Assembly: GCA_964508195.1 (NCBI GenBank)
Contig: CAZDSH010000080.1
Coordinates: 1-5,347, forward strand
Direction: 5' to 3'
DNA from: JAAYEV01 sp964508195
GTDB taxonomy: Bacteria; Bacillota; Clostridia; Ch29
DNA: 5,347 nucleotides
The position numbers and the translations under genes are program-made. Each line of letters starts with the position of its first letter. Positions within the stretch are counted from its first letter, which is position 1. This document shows positions 1 to 5,305 of the stretch, one piece after another. Below the pieces are notes generated by a model, which did no database searches, was not told the DNA's origin, and saw only the letters and a list, made by a program, of their open reading frames with translations.

Positions 1-225
1 GCGTAGCACCAGCGTGTCAGCCTGGGCGTAACACCAGCGTGTCAGCCTGGGCGTAGCACTAGCGTATCATCCTGGGCGTAGCACTAGCGTGTCATCCTGA
101 GCGTAGCACCAGCGTGTCAGCCTGGGCGTAACACCAGCGTGTCAGCCTGGGCGTAACACCAGCGTGTCATCCTGAGCGTAGCACCAGCATGTCATCCTGG
201 GCGTAACACCAGCGTGTCATCCTGA
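1..225. repeat. Tandem array of nine 25-bp units
   Basis: Nine contiguous units of exactly 25 bp run in phase from base 1, each beginning GCGTARCAC and ending in GTCAKCCTGR. Units 1 and 5 are identical, 2 and 6 are identical, and 7 and 9 are identical; the others differ at one to a few positions. The array probably continues beyond the left edge because base 1 is already at a unit boundary. There are no spacers, so it is not CRISPR. The period is not a multiple of three, so it would not encode a repeating peptide in one frame. The unit ending (GTCATCCTGA followed by GCGTAGC) matches the left arm of the palindromic element that follows at 215-290. I infer the array arose by expansion of that arm. 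Confidence 0.9.
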
Positions 226-290
226 GCGTAGCGAAGGATCTTATGTCTGCCTCCAAGAAGATTCTTCGGGCTTCGCCCTCTTAAATGACA
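215..290. repeat. Imperfect palindromic dispersed-type repeat element (REP/MITE-like)
   Basis: The element opens with TGTCATCCTGAGCG and closes with ATGACA, giving TGTCAT/ATGACA terminal inverted repeats at 215-220 and 285-290. The inner arms CGAAGGATCTT (232-242) and AAGATTCTTCG (258-268) are complementary except for one G:T pair, so the whole could fold into a long interrupted hairpin. From memory, sequences of the type GTCATCCTGAGCG...GCGAAGGATCT recur between genes in many bacteria, including Clostridia; this could not be searched here. No transposase is present. It lies downstream of ndoA and merges on its left with the 25-bp tandem array, which looks like repeated copies of its left arm. 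Confidence 0.75.
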
Positions 291-428
291 AGTAAAGTAA
301 TATTATTAACACTTTATATATACATGCGGACACAAAAGATTTATCCTTCCGACGTCATCCGTCGTTTGACGGTTTTCATTACAAAAAAATGAAAAGCCCA
401 GGCCCTGCCCTAACCTGTAGCTCCGTCA
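291..428. other. Non-coding spacer between repeat element and ndoA
   Basis: No gene is supported here on either strand. The stretch is AT-rich at 291-350, then carries two adjacent stem-loops. The first is CCGTC/GACGG (359-363 with 368-372) followed on the plus strand by TTTT. The second is TTTTCATT/AATGAAAA (373-380 with 388-395). A weak minus-strand terminator candidate lies at 383-422. In B. subtilis the ndoA gene is followed by the rsb/sigB stress genes; none of these is visible here. Confidence 0.6.
383..422 (-). terminator. Candidate rho-independent terminator after ndoA
   Basis: Reading the minus strand just past the ndoA stop, AGC-TA-CAGG (422-414) can pair with CCTG-G-GCT (402-395) around an 11-nt loop. 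It is followed by TTTTCATTTTTTT (395-383). The stem is short and interrupted by an internal mismatch, so the call is weak. The position at the end of the toxin-antitoxin operon and the T-run are the main support. Confidence 0.35.
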
Positions 429-779
429 TTAGAAATCAATAAGCCCGAAGCTGATCTTTATAGCTTCGTTAACTTTACCCATTTTATCCTCATCAAAATG
501 TCCTATTTTTTCGCGAAAACGTTTCTTGTCTATAGTTCTTACCTGCTCCAGAAGTACCACTGAATCCTTATTCAAACCGTAATCAATGGCTTTAATTTCT
601 ACATGAGTCGGAAGTTTAGCCTTATTTATCTGGGATGTAATAGCTGATACTATGGTAGTTGGACTATATTTGTTCCCAATATCGTTTTGTACGACTAGTA
701 CCGGCCGTACACCACCCTGCTCAGAGCCAACGACGGGACTTAAATCGGCATAATAGATATCTCCCCTTTTTATTTGCAA
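429..779 (-). CDS. ndoA: Endoribonuclease toxin NdoA (MazF/PemK family)
   Basis: This is the toxin of a type II toxin-antitoxin pair, a cytoplasmic mRNA interferase. The B. subtilis family member cleaves RNA at UACAU. The protein begins QIKRGDIYYADLSPVVGSEQ and continues GGVRPVLVVQND, the classic MazF N-terminus. Further on are SAITSQI, KAKLPTHVEI, DSVVLLEQVRTIDK and a C-terminal LIDF. With the TTG start at 779 the protein is 116 residues, the same length as B. subtilis NdoA as I recall it. Arg25 (GGVRP) and Thr48 (AITSQ) then fall at the residue numbers described as catalytic there. A GGAGGG at 793-788 sits 8 nt before this TTG. An upstream ATG at 797 would give six extra residues and lacks such a site. 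The gene starts 1 nt after the antitoxin stop, so translation is probably coupled. The gene looks intact. Confidence 0.95.
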   Translation of the reverse strand: MQIKRGDIYYADLSPVVGSEQGGVRPVLVVQNDIGNKYSPTTIVSAITSQINKAKLPTHVEIKAIDYGLNKDSVVLLEQVRTIDKKRFREKIGHFDEDKMGKVNEAIKISFGLIDF

Positions 780-780
780 A

Positions 781-1056
781 TTATTCTCCCTCCGCATGCC
801 TACTTCCGTAGTGTCCAAAGGAAAGGGTGTCCTCGGTTAGGTCTTGCTCAGCCAGCGCAAGATTTAAAGCCGCCATCTCCACGTAGCCCTTTTTTAACTG
901 TTCCCTTATCTCCATCTTCTGCCGCTCCCTGATATACAATCGCATCGCTTCCCTGATAAATTCGCTCCTGTTCTTCCTTTCAAGGTTGACTATATTATCC
1001 ACCTCTTTTAAAAGACTGTCGGGAAGGCTGACTATTATCCTTTTCGATTCCGCCAC
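781..1056 (-). CDS. ndoAI: Antitoxin EndoAI (MazE-like, ribbon-helix-helix/CopG family)
   Basis: This is the antitoxin partner of NdoA. It is expected to dimerise through an N-terminal ribbon-helix-helix, bind its own promoter DNA, and block the toxin with its C-terminal part. The strand segment RIIVSLP (residues 6-12) is followed by helix LLKEVDNIV (15-23) and the second helix SEFIREAMRLYIRER (31-45), a typical RHH layout. The segment LKKGYVEMAALNLALAE (54-70) resembles the toxin-contacting region of B. subtilis EndoAI. The GTG start at 1056 gives 91 residues, close to the 93 I recall for EndoAI, and has AGGAGGT (1069-1063) 6 nt upstream. The longer open frame back to 1122 begins with TTG and adds a hydrophobic stretch not expected in the family. 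The gene sits behind its own strong promoter and 1 nt before ndoA. Confidence 0.92.
   Translation of the reverse strand: MAESKRIIVSLPDSLLKEVDNIVNLERKNRSEFIREAMRLYIRERQKMEIREQLKKGYVEMAALNLALAEQDLTEDTLSFGHYGSRHAEGE
788..793 (-). promoter_or_regulatory. Ribosome binding site deciding the ndoA TTG start
   Basis: GGAGGG on the minus strand lies 8 nt upstream of the TTG at 779, inside the last codons of the antitoxin gene. It supports the TTG rather than the ATG at 797, which overlaps the region just before this site. The placement means toxin translation would follow antitoxin translation on the same message. Confidence 0.75.
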
Positions 1057-1062
1057 CCTAGC

Positions 1063-1069
1063 ACCTCCT
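1063..1069 (-). promoter_or_regulatory. Ribosome binding site deciding the antitoxin GTG start
   Basis: AGGAGGT, a near-perfect Shine-Dalgarno, lies 6 nt before the GTG at 1056. No comparable site precedes the upstream ATG at 1089 or the TTG at 1122. Confidence 0.85.
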
Positions 1070-1134
1070 AGATTTTGACCCCGTTCCATAGCAAAAATCA
1101 GCAGGACTATAATATTAAGCAAAATATATACACC

Positions 1135-1164
1135 ATTATATACTATTCAATATAAGTGTGTCAA
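1135..1164 (-). promoter_or_regulatory. Sigma-A type promoter for the ndoAI-ndoA pair
   Basis: On the minus strand, a perfect -35 TTGACA (1164-1159) and a perfect -10 TATAAT (1140-1135) are separated by 18 nt, with AT-rich sequence upstream. Transcription would begin near 1128, leaving a leader of about 70 nt before the antitoxin GTG. The -35 begins only about 20 nt after the alr stop, so the toxin-antitoxin pair has its own start even if it is also read from the upstream operon. By analogy with other RHH antitoxins, the promoter is a likely autoregulation site. No clear long palindromic operator is visible. Confidence 0.8.
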
Positions 1165-1184
1165 TATTACCACTTTTTATACAT

Positions 1185-2354
1185 TTACCTACCTACGCCC
1201 AATTTAATGTCCTGGATTTTGCCTTCCTTAATATATACCCTTGGAACCCTTCTGCCTATTGTGCTTATTATTTCGTAGCCAATAGTACCGAGCAGTTTCC
1301 CTAACTCGTCAGCGGTGATGCTATCCCCCCCTTGTCTTCCTATAAGGATCGCTTCATCCCCCGCCTTCACGCCATCAATACCTGTCACATCCGCCATACA
1401 TTGGTCCATACATACATTCCCTGCCAAGGGTGCCCGTTTACCGTGTATGAGTACGCTAGCTTTACCGCTTAAAAGGCGCGTATACCCGTCGGCATACCCA
1501 ATAGGAAGTGTGGCGATAACACGCTCACCCGTAGAAATGTATTTCCTGCCGTAGCCTACGCTGGTATCCGCCGGAATCGTCTTTACATGGGATACCTTCG
1601 CCTTTAACGTTGCCAATGGTTTTAATGAAACCCTTTCCTTTTTTACCTCATCGGAGGGATATATGCCGTATAATATAATCCCCGGCCGTACCAGGTCGAG
1701 ATGCGTATCCGGTAGATCAATGCAGGCTGCACTGTTTCCCGCATGACAAATAGGGATGTTCGTACCCCTTTGGCGTAGGGCACTAACAAAGTCCGTAAAC
1801 TTTTTATATTGTCCCTCGGTATAGGTTTTATCCCTTTCGTCTGCAACGGAGAAATGCGTAAATATCCCTTCGATAATTATACCCGGTAATTTATACATAT
1901 TTGATACTATATCCAGGGATTTTTCGTCGGGGATCATACCAATACGTCCCATACCCGTATCCAGTTTAACATGGACCTTAGCACGCTTCCCCTTTTTCAT
2001 AGCTAATTCCGATAGGGTTAACGCATCCCCATAACTATACAGAGTAGGTGTTATATCGAACTTTAATATTTTATCAAAGGATCCCACAGGCGTATAACCC
2101 ATTACGAGTATTGGAACATCAATATCCCCTTTACGGAGCTCGACAGCCTCATCTAATATTGCGACCCCAAGGCGTTTTATACCCTGTTCTACGAGAGCTT
2201 TGGACATATAAAGGGCACCATGCCCATAGGCATCCGCCTTGACTATGCCCATTAATTCCGCAGGGGGTCTTATATTTTCTTTTATCTGGCTAAGGTTATA
2301 CACAAGATTGTCAAGGTTAACCTCCATCCAAGTAGGCCTTATATCCCTTATCAT
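1185..2354 (-). CDS. alr: Alanine racemase
   Basis: This cytoplasmic PLP enzyme interconverts L- and D-alanine, supplying D-Ala for peptidoglycan. The 389-residue protein has the full family signature. The PLP lysine is in VKADAYGHG (Lys39) of the N-terminal barrel. KLDTGMGRIG (130-139), HAGNSAA (204-210) and RPGIILYG (223-230) follow. The second catalytic base is the tyrosine of VGYGRKY (Tyr268), then IGYADG (285-290), GNVCMDQ (312-318) and the C-terminal GYEIISTIGRRVPRVY (359-374). Length is normal and no key residue is missing. The start at 2354 keeps the conserved RPTW near the N-terminus, and an in-frame TAA lies just upstream, so no earlier start exists. Its ribosome binding site is poor: AAGG is almost touching the ATG and the better GGGG run is about 14 nt away. 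It lies 45 nt after the lipoprotein gene. Confidence 0.97.
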   Translation of the reverse strand: MIRDIRPTWMEVNLDNLVYNLSQIKENIRPPAELMGIVKADAYGHGALYMSKALVEQGIKRLGVAILDEAVELRKGDIDVPILVMGYTPVGSFDKILKFDITPTLYSYGDALTLSELAMKKGKRAKVHVKLDTGMGRIGMIPDEKSLDIVSNMYKLPGIIIEGIFTHFSVADERDKTYTEGQYKKFTDFVSALRQRGTNIPICHAGNSAACIDLPDTHLDLVRPGIILYGIYPSDEVKKERVSLKPLATLKAKVSHVKTIPADTSVGYGRKYISTGERVIATLPIGYADGYTRLLSGKASVLIHGKRAPLAGNVCMDQCMADVTGIDGVKAGDEAILIGRQGGDSITADELGKLLGTIGYEIISTIGRRVPRVYIKEGKIQDIKLGVGR

Positions 2355-2399
2355 ACCTTAATAACACACCCCTTCCCCGATTAAGCTATTAGATTATAT

Positions 2400-3044
2400 C
2401 TATTCGCCATGGGGTAGCGGTTCTCCTTTAAAAAAATCATTTTCTATGCCAGGATTAAACTGGAAGCTCAAAAATTCTACCCTCGTAGTTACAGCGCCAT
2501 TAATATCGAACATTTCCAATACAAGGGGTTGCATTTTTTTACTATGTATCATAAGTTTCTGTGTTACACGATATTTACAACCACCGGGTACCGGTAATTC
2601 TATAACCATAACCGGCGCTTCCTCCCAATGATCTAAACAATAACTAAGTTTTTCGCCCTCGAGCATATCCCTCAAAAAAAATCCTAAGAACAAGTTCCCT
2701 TCCGCGGGAAATTCAGTGTCCTCCAGAAACAGCATCCTATCTATGTAAGGGTAATATATCCAAAACCTACTGCCATCATAAACCGTGGTTTTACCCTGCA
2801 TAATCTGTGGCTCTATTACCTCTATTCGATATTTATCAGGCATACAAAACCATTGCTTTATTTTGAATTGTCCCGGGCCCTTGTTGCCCTTTACATAAAC
2901 TTGCGCCTCACAGCTATACGTTTCAAGCCCGGCTAGCCTTTTATGGACTGCCTTGTAGACTTTCTCCTCTGAATAGCCGCTACAGCCGTACCCTACAAAA
3001 ATTACAAAAAATATTACTACTAAAGTCCCCCATCTCATTAACAT
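2400..3044 (-). CDS. YdcC/LolA-like lipoprotein
   Basis: The protein is a 214-residue predicted exported protein. A short N-terminus with Arg4 is followed by a hydrophobic stretch TLVVIFFVIFVGYG (7-20) and Cys21, read as a lipoprotein signal peptide, although Gly at -3 and Tyr at -2 make an atypical lipobox. The mature part has features of the LolA-like beta-fold family: KQWFCMPDKYRIEVIEP (63-79), YDGSRFWIYYP (89-99) and a C-terminal strand pattern around PLVLEMFDINGAVTTRVEF (173-191). In B. subtilis the gene between acpS and alr is ydcC, a sporulation-associated lipoprotein of this type, so position and sequence agree. The exact role is unknown; a carrier or sensor of acylated or hydrophobic molecules at the outer face of the membrane is only an inference. 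The ATG at 3038 has an AGGA site at better spacing than the ATG at 3044 and is an equally credible start. Confidence 0.85.
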   Translation of the reverse strand: MLMRWGTLVVIFFVIFVGYGCSGYSEEKVYKAVHKRLAGLETYSCEAQVYVKGNKGPGQFKIKQWFCMPDKYRIEVIEPQIMQGKTTVYDGSRFWIYYPYIDRMLFLEDTEFPAEGNLFLGFFLRDMLEGEKLSYCLDHWEEAPVMVIELPVPGGCKYRVTQKLMIHSKKMQPLVLEMFDINGAVTTRVEFLSFQFNPGIENDFFKGEPLPHGE

Positions 3045-3075
3045 ATCCTACCCCCCCAAAGCGAAGGGCCTACGG

Positions 3076-4671
3076 CTAAGGGCTATTAATAACGCGCTGT
3101 ACTAGCCTTTTACCACGATTTTCTCGAACATCTTTAATAGCCCTGGGTATATAATCCGCTAAGTCCGTTGCACATATGCCGTGGATGCCCCTTTCCTCCG
3201 CTAGGATATCCCCCGCCCTACCGTGGACATATACCGCGGCGCAGGCAGCTTTAATCGGCGTAGCTCCCTGGGCTATAAAGGATGCAATTATCCCCGTTAA
3301 TACATCCCCCATACCCCCCGACGCCATACCGGGATTCCCGCTGGTATTTATATATATGTTTCCTGCGGGGTGGGCTATTACACTGTTTGCACCTTTTAAT
3401 ATTGTAATCGCGCCCCACTCCTCTGCGAAGGCTTTAGCGATATTAATCCTATCCCTTTGGACCTCATCAGTTTTTATGCCGGTTAACCTTGCCATTTCAC
3501 CGGGGTGCGGCGTCATTATCACGGGTACGGATATTCCGTCTAAGAGCTTTATATTGCGTGCAATACAATTAAGGGCGTCCGCATCAAGCACAAGGGGTAC
3601 CCGCACTTCCGCTAATACATACTCTAAAAATTTCATAGCATCATCGTTAACGCCCATCCCCGGCCCTAGGGCTACTACATCGGCCCAGGCTAAAACTTCC
3701 GTTAATTTGTCCTTCACACCATCCGCCCGGAGGCTAAGGCCCATGCCTTTGCCCAGGGGTACCGATATCGCCTCTGTTACACGATTCTCTAAAACATAGT
3801 TCAATGCCCCGGGCAAGCCCGTCTTCACAAGACCGGCACCGGATTTAATACCCCCGAGGGAGCACAGTACCACTGCACCGCTCATACCCTCAGAACCGCC
3901 CATTACCACCATTTTGCCGCAGCTTCCCTTATGGGCATCGGGTTTTCTATCAGGTATAATCTCCGATAGGAACTCCCCGGTTAATAGAGTTATATCCAAG
4001 TCCGGCTCTATCACAATATTCCGGGGTATAGATATATCGGCTACTATAAGATGTCCTACATATCCCGCACCGGGATACTGTAAAAGTCCTACCTTCGGAA
4101 ATCCGAACGTAACGGTTGCGGTAGCCTTTACACATGCGCCACAAACTTCGCCCGTTTCCCCGTCAATACCCGAGGGTATATCCGCTGATATTACTGGATG
4201 ATCGCTTTCGTTTATAATCCCTATTGCTTCATGTATAATACCCGATGTTTTACCCCTAAAACCTGTGCCAAATATCCCGTCTATTATTACGCCGCCCCGG
4301 TTAAGGGCCGCTTTTAAAGGTGCTAGATCCGTTTCGGGGAATAGCTCCACAATGGGAATCCCCATTTTAATCAGTATATCGGCGTTTAATTTTGCATCGC
4401 CTTTCATGTCCGAAAGCCTATTTAAAAGGAATACATCCACAGGTAAGCCGTAGTTAAACAAATGTCTTGCGGCTACCATCACATCTCCTCCATTATTCCC
4501 TTTGCCCGCTACCAGTACTACAGGTTTCGGCCGATCACCCTCTATAAGCCTTATCGCCTCCTTTGCAAGTGCCCGGCCTGCGTTTTCCATCAGCACGGCC
4601 CCGGGTATGCCATACCTTTCCATCGCTATCCTATCGATGTCCCTCATGTGTTTCGGCGTTACAACCCTCAT
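3076..4671 (-). CDS. nnr: Bifunctional NAD(P)HX epimerase / ADP-dependent NAD(P)HX dehydratase
   Basis: This enzyme repairs hydrated NADH and NADPH. The N-terminal YjeF domain (about 1-215) interconverts the R and S forms, and the C-terminal ribokinase-like domain (about 235-515) dehydrates the S form using ADP. Epimerase motifs are VLMENAGRAL (26-35), GKGNNGGD (56-63), DGIFGTGFRG (131-140) and ADIPSGIDG (163-171). Dehydratase motifs are AHKGSCGKMVVMGGS (246-260), ALGPGMG (334-340), LDADALN (362-368), TPHPGEMARL (387-396), LKGA (425-428), NPGMASGGMGDVLTG (446-460) and YVHGRAGD (481-488). Length of 531 is normal for the fused form. The start at 4671 has GGAGGT (4684-4679) 7 nt upstream; the longer frame from TTG 4686 would begin inside that site. 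It overlaps acpS by 41 nt in another frame. Residue 64 is Val where Gly is usual after GGD. Confidence 0.96.
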   Translation of the reverse strand: MRVVTPKHMRDIDRIAMERYGIPGAVLMENAGRALAKEAIRLIEGDRPKPVVLVAGKGNNGGDVMVAARHLFNYGLPVDVFLLNRLSDMKGDAKLNADILIKMGIPIVELFPETDLAPLKAALNRGGVIIDGIFGTGFRGKTSGIIHEAIGIINESDHPVISADIPSGIDGETGEVCGACVKATATVTFGFPKVGLLQYPGAGYVGHLIVADISIPRNIVIEPDLDITLLTGEFLSEIIPDRKPDAHKGSCGKMVVMGGSEGMSGAVVLCSLGGIKSGAGLVKTGLPGALNYVLENRVTEAISVPLGKGMGLSLRADGVKDKLTEVLAWADVVALGPGMGVNDDAMKFLEYVLAEVRVPLVLDADALNCIARNIKLLDGISVPVIMTPHPGEMARLTGIKTDEVQRDRINIAKAFAEEWGAITILKGANSVIAHPAGNIYINTSGNPGMASGGMGDVLTGIIASFIAQGATPIKAACAAVYVHGRAGDILAEERGIHGICATDLADYIPRAIKDVRENRGKRLVQRVINSP

Positions 4672-5050
4672 ACTCATCACCTCCAACGGCTATTGCTTGG
4701 GCAGTTGCATATTCCTTACTATGGGATATGGAAACAAATATCCTTATTATGCCTAATTCAGTGCACGCTCCCCTAGCGGCACCCTCTATTTTGACCCATG
4801 GTTTGCCGTGCTTGTCCCTGAGAATCAATATATCCTTCCAGGGAAAACCGCTAAACCCGGTACCCATCGCTTTGACGACCGCTTCCTTTGCGGCAAATCC
4901 GCCGGCTATAGAAGGGGCACTCATGCGTCGTCCTCGGTAATAATCCAATTCCTCCGGGGCAAAAAACCTATGCATAAAACTACTACGCCTTTCTACCACT
5001 CTTTTAACTCTCTCAATCTCTATAATGTCCGTACCTATCCCTATTATCAT
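4631..5050 (-). CDS. acpS: Holo-[acyl-carrier-protein] synthase
   Basis: AcpS transfers the 4'-phosphopantetheine arm from CoA to a serine of apo-ACP, activating it for fatty acid synthesis in the cytoplasm. The protein starts MIIGIGTDIIEIERV with the metal-binding Asp8, then RFFAPEEL (28-35), GGFAAKEAVVKAMGTG (50-65) with the second acidic ligand Glu56, and SISHSKEYATAQAIA (107-121). The ATG at 5050 has GGAGGT (5063-5058) 7 nt upstream; the frame extending to 5065 would add five residues not seen in the family and begin inside that site. The usual fold is complete by about residue 122. A hydrophilic tail of about 17 residues follows, encoded where the gene overlaps nnr. It is the first gene of the visible cluster. 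Confidence 0.96.
   Translation of the reverse strand: MIIGIGTDIIEIERVKRVVERRSSFMHRFFAPEELDYYRGRRMSAPSIAGGFAAKEAVVKAMGTGFSGFPWKDILILRDKHGKPWVKIEGAARGACTELGIIRIFVSISHSKEYATAQAIAVGGDEYEGCNAETHEGHR
4679..4684 (-). promoter_or_regulatory. Ribosome binding site deciding the nnr start
   Basis: GGAGGT lies 7 nt upstream of the ATG at 4671 and only 1 nt from the ATG at 4677, and it overlaps the TTG at 4686. It therefore selects 4671. It is embedded in the 3' part of acpS. Confidence 0.8.
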
Positions 5051-5057
5051 AATACAT

Positions 5058-5063
5058 ACCTCC
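5058..5063 (-). promoter_or_regulatory. Ribosome binding site deciding the acpS start
   Basis: GGAGGT lies 7 nt before the ATG at 5050, which begins the conserved MIIGIGTDI. No convincing promoter could be assigned between here and the repeats to the right; the operon may begin in this spacer or be read from beyond the window. Confidence 0.85.
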
Positions 5064-5127
5064 ATTATGCACCCTTACAATATCATTTTCTACAGCGTAT
5101 AAACAATCCCTTTAAATTTAACATTTG

Positions 5128-5207
5128 GTGGCAAGGGGACGTTTTGTTTGCCACATTCACGGATAATGTGGCAAGGGGACGTTTTGTTTGCCACATTCAC
5201 GGATAAT
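5128..5207. repeat. Exact 40-bp tandem direct repeat with palindromic arms
   Basis: Two identical 40-bp copies, 5128-5167 and 5168-5207, lie head to tail. Each carries GTGGCAA and TTGCCAC around a GGGGACGTTTTGT core, so each copy can fold on itself. In the second copy the arms extend to AATGTGGCAA (5165-5174) and TTGCCACATT (5188-5197), ten perfect pairs. The right arm of copy one (5148-5157) can also pair with the left arm of copy two (5165-5174) around CACGGAT. From memory, intergenic repeats with TGGCA arms around a GGGGACG core recur in clostridial genomes; that link is not tested here. No coding function is supported. Confidence 0.9.
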
Positions 5208-5221
5208 GCGAAGCTATGCTT

Positions 5222-5305
5222 GAAAGTAGGAAGTAGGAAGTGAGAGGTGGGAGGTGGGAAGTGGGAAGTGAGAAGTGAGAGGTGAGAAGTGGGAAGTGAG
5301 AAGTG
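5222..5305. repeat. Twelve degenerate 7-bp purine-rich tandem repeats
   Basis: Twelve consecutive heptamers of the form RRARGTG run without interruption; variants include GGAAGTG, AGAAGTG, AGAGGTG, GGAGGTG, and GGAAGTA at the left edge. The first unit (GAAAGTA) departs slightly from the pattern. The plus strand is all purine except for one T at a fixed place in each unit, so the strands are strongly asymmetric. The period has no relation to codons, and I see no supported reading frame here. It lies upstream of acpS, beside the 40-bp repeat. Confidence 0.88.

Noticed and set aside
1..225. CRISPR array
   Set aside because: The 25-bp units are directly adjacent with no variable spacers, and no cas genes are present.
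359..376. Plus-strand terminator hairpin CCGTC/GACGG with TTTT
   Set aside because: The stem is only five pairs, the T-run is four, and no plus-strand gene lies upstream to need it.
781..1122. Longer antitoxin with a hydrophobic N-terminal segment
   Set aside because: The extension starts with TTG with no good ribosome binding site, covers most of the leader behind the promoter, and is absent from the family; the GTG at 1056 has a strong site.
2355..2399. Promoter for alr (TATAAT near 2395 on the minus strand)
   Set aside because: No matching -35 lies at proper distance, and alr is closely spaced behind the lipoprotein gene, so read-through is simpler.
3176..3799. 207-residue plus-strand open frame opposite nnr
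   Set aside because: It lies wholly inside the well-supported nnr gene on the other strand, has a low-complexity composition rich in Pro, Ser, Ala and Ile, and resembles no family I recognise.
5075..5110. Possible acpS promoter (TTGTTT and TATTGT about 18 nt apart on the minus strand)
   Set aside because: Only three and four of six positions match consensus, which is expected by chance in AT-rich sequence.
4462..5206. Several plus-strand open frames opposite acpS and the start of nnr
   Set aside because: They are antisense shadows of strongly conserved genes; the one ending at 5206 runs into the 40-bp repeats and has no family features.
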